In this document: one piece after another, positions 6,781 through 10,000 of the stretch
Position numbering within the stretch: the first letter of the stretch is position 1
Layout of the letters: each line of letters opens with the position of its first letter
DNA from: Kiritimatiellota bacterium
GTDB taxonomy: Bacteria; Verrucomicrobiota; Kiritimatiellia; JAAZAB01
Reading direction: 5' to 3'
NCBI GenBank assembly: GCA_008636095.1
Contig: VSJD01000137.1
Coordinates: 1 to 10,000, forward strand
DNA: 10,000 nt
Position numbers and translations under genes: made by a program
Notes under the pieces: model-generated
Databases searched by the model: none
The model's input: only the letters and a program-made list of their open reading frames with translations
Told to the model about the DNA's origin: nothing

Positions 6781-6891
6781 GCCAACTCAGTCGGGCGGGC
6801 TTGATACATATTTACAACATTTCTGCCCGGCGACTACGCGAACCTTTCTCCTCCATGCGTCCGGCGGGCAGAGAAACAACATGTCCGGACC

Positions 6892-6896
6892 GGAGG
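6892..6896 (+). promoter_or_regulatory. Shine-Dalgarno deciding the helicase start
   Basis: GGAGG lies 5 nt before the ATG at 6902. The in-frame ATG at 6881 has no comparable site, so 6902 is preferred. Confidence 0.65.
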
Positions 6897-6901
6897 TTCC
6901 C

Positions 6902-8377
6902 ATGCACAGCAATCAAGCTCGTCCTATTCACGTCCCGCACCATGCACAGAGGACGGACGACAGACGACGGACGACAGACATCGACGTGTCCGGCGAAGCC
7001 TTGGCGAAGACGGAAGCCTTGGCGAAGGCGGGACGACAGACGTTGGGCGGCAGCCTGCCCTCTCGGACCCACGCGGCTCCCGTACCCTTGCCTATCCGAA
7101 CGGTTGCGCCACTGACCGTTTTTAGCGCGCTTCTGCCGGAACTCCAACGCGCGGTGGCCGAGGAGGGTTACATCACGCCCACACCGATCCAGGCCAAGGC
7201 CATTGGGCACCTGCTCGCCGGGCGCGACCTACTTGGATGCGCCCAGACGGGCACGGGCAAGACGGCCGCATTCATCCTGCCGATCCTACAATATCTCACC
7301 CAGCACAAGGGGCAGCCCCAGCGCGGTAGGCCGCGCGTGCTTGTCCTGGCGCCGACACGTGAACTTGCGGCGCAGATCGGCGAGAGCATTCGCGTTTACG
7401 GGCGGCATCTGACGATCAAGCACACCGTCATCTTTGGCGGGGTCGGCCAGCAACCGCAGGTCGCAGCGTTGGGCCGCGGCATGGACATTGTTGTTGCCAC
7501 GCCCGGGCGCCTGCTCGACCTGATGCAACAACGGCACGTGCGCCTGGACGGCATAGAAGTTTTTGTGCTTGACGAAGCGGACCGCATGCTGGACATGGGG
7601 TTCATTCATGATGTGCGTCGGATTATCGCGACGCTTCCGGTTCGGCGCCAATCGCTTTTTTTCTCTGCGACCCTGGCACCCGAAATTATCACGCTTGCGC
7701 GGGCCATGGTGCACGACCCCGTGCACATTACCGTGACGCCCGACCAGCCCGCCGTCGAGAAGATCGTTCAAAAAGTTTTATTCGTGGATAAGAAGGACAA
7801 GCCCATCCTGCTCGTCACGCTCCTGCGGGACCCCGGCATTAACAAAGTGCTCGTGTTCACGCAGATGAAGCATGTCGCCAACCGGGTGGCCGACATCCTC
7901 CTCTCGGCGGGCATCCAGACTTCCGTGATCCATGGTAACAAGAGCCAGAGCGCACGCACCCAGGCCATGACGGGATTCAAAACGGGACGGGTGCGCGTGC
8001 TCGTCGCGACGGACATTGCGGCGCGAGGCATTGATGTGGACGGCATCACGCACGTCATCAATTACGACCTGCCCAACGAGCCGCACATCTACGTGCACCG
8101 CATCGGCCGCACAGCCCGTGCAGGCGCCGCGGGCGACGCGGTTTCCTTCTGCAGTGCAGAGGATCGCAATTACTTGCGCGACATCGAACGCCTGATTCGG
8201 AAGAGCGTCCCGGTCGATTTGAAACACGCCTACCATTCCGAGACTGCCCGCACCGCCACCGGTGCGGCGGCCCAGCCGCCGCCCAGAGGGCCGCGGGGCG
8301 CCCCGCGGTCGCACGCGCCGCATGCCACGCGCCATTTTTCGTCGCGGCCTAACCGGTTTTCGGCTTCAAGACGGTAA
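6902..8377 (+). CDS. rhlE: DEAD-box RNA helicase, RhlE-like
   Basis: A 491-residue ATP-dependent RNA helicase, likely active in ribosome assembly or RNA decay. All superfamily 2 DEAD-box motifs appear in order: the Q motif (upstream Phe73, GYITPTPIQ ending at Gln97), motif I AQTGTGKT (114-121), Ia PTRELA (151-156), GG (179-180), Ib TPGR (200-203), II DEAD (224-227), III SAT (255-257), [10 protein letters not shown] (316-323), [11 protein letters not shown] (369-378) and [10 protein letters not shown] (399-406). The core is followed by a basic, Pro/Arg/Ala-rich tail (~445-491) of the kind RhlE proteins carry for RNA binding. The ~70 residues before the Q motif are unusual: they are Arg/Asp-rich and include the in-frame duplication [12 protein letters not shown], encoded by DNA repeats at 6955-7042. 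A later start cannot be excluded. The upstream gene is the divergent porin; a terminator-like hairpin lies about 100 nt after the stop. Confidence 0.93.
   Translation: MHSNQARPIHVPHHAQRTDDRRRTTDIDVSGEALAKTEALAKAGRQTLGGSLPSRTHAAPVPLPIRTVAPLTVFSALLPELQRAVAEEGYITPTPIQAKAIGHLLAGRDLLGCAQTGTGKTAAFILPILQYLTQHKGQPQRGRPRVLVLAPTRELAAQIGESIRVYGRHLTIKHTVIFGGVGQQPQVAALGRGMDIVVATPGRLLDLMQQRHVRLDGIEVFVLDEADRMLDMGFIHDVRRIIATLPVRRQSLFFSATLAPEIITLARAMVHDPVHITVTPDQPAVEKIVQKVLFVDKKDKPILLVTLLRDPGINKVLVFTQMKHVANRVADILLSAGIQTSVIHGNKSQSARTQAMTGFKTGRVRVLVATDIAARGIDVDGITHVINYDLPNEPHIYVHRIGRTARAGAAGDAVSFCSAEDRNYLRDIERLIRKSVPVDLKHAYHSETARTATGAAAQPPPRGPRGAPRSHAPHATRHFSSRPNRFSASRR
6955..7042 (+). repeat. Repeat-derived segment in the helicase N-terminal extension
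   Basis: GGACGACAGACG occurs at 6955-6966, with one change at 6969-6980, and again exactly at 7031-7042. Between them the 15-mer GAAGCCTTGGCGAAG is duplicated at 6995-7009 and 7013-7027, an 18-nt period that keeps frame and gives a 6-residue protein repeat. The part at 6978-7014 matches the element at the 3' end of the GT39 gene (minus strand, 817-781) at 27 of 37 positions. It looks like intergenic repeat DNA taken into the coding frame. Confidence 0.75.
8249..8308 (+). repeat. Three GC-rich perfect hairpins in the helicase tail
   Basis: Three perfect inverted repeats follow each other: CGCACCG/CGGTGCG (8249-8255, 8260-8266), GGCGGC/GCCGCC (8266-8271, 8275-8280), and an 18-bp uninterrupted palindrome (8291-8308, arms CCGCGGGGC/GCCCCGCGG). 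They encode the Pro/Arg/Ala-rich C-terminal tail, so codon bias in a GC-rich low-complexity stretch may explain part of them. Confidence 0.6.
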
Positions 8378-8479
8378 AATCCGCGACAAGCATACTCGCC
8401 ACATACTCGTAATTCATAATTGACAATCCCGGTGGGGCTGTTAAACAACTTCCTGGTAATCAACCACAATATGGACTAA

Positions 8480-8511
8480 TCGCAATGCCCTGTAGCATTG
8501 TGGATTTTTTT
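8480..8511 (+). terminator. Intrinsic terminator-like hairpin before the GT2 gene
   Basis: CAATGC (8483-8488) pairs perfectly with GCATTG (8495-8500) around a 6-nt loop. The stem extends to about 9 bp (8480-8488 with 8495-8503) using wobble pairs. Seven Ts follow at 8505-8511. A competing stem CCACAAT (8464-8470) with ATTGTGG (8497-8503) shares the 3' arm. It lies ~100 nt after the helicase stop and only 4 nt before the GT2 ATG at 8516. It could end the helicase transcript, or act as a leader attenuator for GT2. Confidence 0.55.
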
Positions 8512-8515
8512 GTAT

Positions 8516-9979
8516 ATGTCATTATTCAATATATTATTACTGGTTCTCTACACCGTGCTCATGCTCGTGTTGACGATTTACTCCGCCCACGCCTATTTAA
8601 TGCTTTACCTCTACCGCAAGAACCGCACCAGCCGGGCAAAACCAGTTTGTGTTTACACGGAATGGCCACGGGTGACGGTGCAACTGCCGATTTTCAACGA
8701 ACAATACGTTGTTACCAGGCTCCTTGAAGCCGCCTGCGCGCTGGATTATCCCCGTGATCGCCTTGAGATCCAGATTCTGGATGATTCCACCGACGAGACC
8801 CAGGAAACCGCAAAAAAGTTAGCCGTCAAATTCCAGTCCCAGGGAATCAACATTAATTACCTGCATCGCACAAATCGTCAGGGTTTCAAGGCCGGTGCAC
8901 TGAAAAATGGTCTTGCCCGGGCCCAGGGTGATTTCCTGGCAATTTTTGACGCCGATTTTATACCGCCACACGACTTTCTGCGCAAGATTATGCCTTACTT
9001 CTCTTCCGAAAATATCGGGGTGGTGCAAGCCCGTTGGGGGCACCTGAATGCCAACTATTCCATGTTAACCCGGGGCCAGGCCATCGGGCTGGACGCGCAT
9101 TTCGTCCTGGAACATGGCGCACGTAATTCCTCCGGCATTTTTATCAACTTCAACGGCACCGCCGGGATCTGGCGCAAGGCCGCCATTATTGACTCCGGCA
9201 ATTGGCAGGACGACACCCTGACCGAAGATATTGACCTTTCCTATCGTGCCCAGTTGGCGGGATGGAAATTCGTGTATGTCAATGACGTCATTTGCCCGGC
9301 CGAAATCCCGGCCGAAGTGTACGGGCTCAAAAACCAGCAGTATCGCTGGGCCAAGGGCGCCATTCAGACCGCCAAAAAACTGCTGCCGGCGATCTGGCGG
9401 AACAAAACTATTCCGTGGCTCCTGAAGTTCGAGGCCACCATCCATTTGACCAACCACCTGGTGTTTCCAACCCTGCTTTTAATCGCCTTGCTCTCCTACC
9501 CGCTCATGCTCATCGGGGTTCAGTGTCCGCAGTCGGCGCTGTTTTTCTGGGTGGCCTCGCTCTTCACCATCAATGCCTTCAGTTATCCGCTTTTTTACAT
9601 CTATGCCCAACGCGAAATTTACCCCGACTGGAAACGCCGGGTGTTCTTTTTGCCGATCCTCATGGCCGGCGCAATCGGGCTTTCCGTGATCAACACCAAA
9701 GCTGTTTTCAGCGGGCTTCTGGGCCGGAAAAGCGACTTCCATCGCACACCTAAATTTAATCTATCCGATCACCAGACGAACTCATGGAAGGGACGGCATT
9801 ATCGCAGCCGATTCAACATCACCGTCCTGGTGGAAATCATGCTGGTTATTTACATCTCGCTCGCGCTTTACTACGCGGTCAGCAACCTGAAATTTGTGGC
9901 CATCCCGTTCATCCTCCTCTATTGGCTGGGATTTGTGTTCATTGGTGGACTTTCCATGGTCCACGCCCTACGGCGCTGA
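8516..9979 (+). CDS. Membrane GT2 glycosyltransferase, cellulose-synthase-like
   Basis: A 487-residue processive-type GT2 enzyme that would polymerise or transfer sugars from nucleotide-sugar donors at the inner membrane. It has an N-terminal membrane helix (about residues 5-30), then the GT-A domain with LDDS (Asp89/Asp90), DAD (145-147), TED (236-238, catalytic base Asp238) and QQYRW (274-278). This D, DxD, TED, Q(Q/R)xRW set is typical of cellulose/hyaluronan/mannan synthase-like proteins. C-terminal membrane helices lie at about 312-334, 340-363, 376-400, 436-455 and 460-482, with the family-typical GRKSDFHRTPKF (403-414) between. No PilZ domain is present, so no direct c-di-GMP control is expected. 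The start is uncertain: ATG 8516 has no good Shine-Dalgarno; TTG 8498 would add 6 residues but lies inside the terminator stem. A TTGACA at 8420-8425 lacks a convincing -10. The product polymer cannot be told. Confidence 0.9.
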   Translation: MSLFNILLLVLYTVLMLVLTIYSAHAYLMLYLYRKNRTSRAKPVCVYTEWPRVTVQLPIFNEQYVVTRLLEAACALDYPRDRLEIQILDDSTDETQETAKKLAVKFQSQGININYLHRTNRQGFKAGALKNGLARAQGDFLAIFDADFIPPHDFLRKIMPYFSSENIGVVQARWGHLNANYSMLTRGQAIGLDAHFVLEHGARNSSGIFINFNGTAGIWRKAAIIDSGNWQDDTLTEDIDLSYRAQLAGWKFVYVNDVICPAEIPAEVYGLKNQQYRWAKGAIQTAKKLLPAIWRNKTIPWLLKFEATIHLTNHLVFPTLLLIALLSYPLMLIGVQCPQSALFFWVASLFTINAFSYPLFYIYAQREIYPDWKRRVFFLPILMAGAIGLSVINTKAVFSGLLGRKSDFHRTPKFNLSDHQTNSWKGRHYRSRFNITVLVEIMLVIYISLALYYAVSNLKFVAIPFILLYWLGFVFIGGLSMVHALRR

Positions 9980-10000
9980 GACGGACGATAGATAGATAGA
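9980..10000. repeat. Start of a short tandem repeat after the GT2 stop
   Basis: Directly after the TGA stop the sequence reads GACGGACGATAGA and runs into GATA units (9987-10000, about 3.5 copies) to the window edge. The first 13 bases differ by one from 6952-6964 in the helicase N-terminal repeat. It is too short to classify. Confidence 0.45.

Noticed and set aside
6900-6949. CCATGCACAG direct repeat (6900-6909 and 6940-6949), considered as a target-site duplication
   Set aside because: The 30 bp between the copies carry no element ends or inverted repeats, and a 10-bp repeat in low-complexity surroundings can arise by chance.
7286-8335. Two long minus-strand frames (161 and 185 codons) opposite the helicase
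   Set aside because: They mirror DEAD-box motif codons; their products are composition-driven and have no family resemblance.
1-10000. tRNA, rRNA, CRISPR, transposase, integrase or defence genes
   Set aside because: No supporting sequence was seen: no regularly spaced repeat array, no cloverleaf with conserved arms, and no recombinase motifs in any real gene.

Overview
This window comes from a Gram-negative bacterium of moderately high GC. The evidence for an outer membrane is a porin-like beta-barrel protein with a signal peptide and a C-terminal phenylalanine. Placement inside the PVC group (Verrucomicrobia, Lentisphaerae or Kiritimatiellota-like) is only a guess, based on the style of the short hairpin repeats between and inside genes. 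No rRNA, tRNA, CRISPR array, transposase or phage gene is visible.

Layout. On the left, three minus-strand genes lie in a row and may form an envelope-related operon. In transcription order they are an SGNH/GDSL hydrolase (3754-2705), a polytopic GT39/ArnT-like glycosyltransferase (2623-797) and a membrane-anchored dual-specificity-type phosphatase (708-58). In the middle, rtcB (RNA ligase, 3916-5370, plus) diverges from the hydrolase and converges on a DcaP-like porin (6586-5381, minus), with only 10 bp between their stop codons. On the right, an RhlE-like DEAD-box RNA helicase (6902-8377, plus) diverges from the porin and is followed by a membrane-embedded GT2 (cellulose-synthase-like) glycosyltransferase (8516-9979, plus).

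How the genes fit together. RtcB and the helicase are both RNA-handling proteins but have separate control regions. The porin, the two glycosyltransferases and perhaps the hydrolase and phosphatase concern the cell envelope. The strongest regulatory signals are a sigma-54 (-24/-12) type site ahead of rtcB and two divergent sigma-70-type promoters flanking a 16-bp-arm inverted repeat between porin and helicase. A terminator-like hairpin with a T-run almost touches the GT2 start codon.

The most unusual feature is a set of short hairpin repeats, several of which are read as protein. Two opposite-facing copies of a ~47-nt element lie without stop codons in hydrophilic loops of the GT39 enzyme. 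A second, related pair supplies the last codons and stop of GT39 and part of the N-terminal extension of the helicase. All seven genes look intact; none needs a frameshift to be read.
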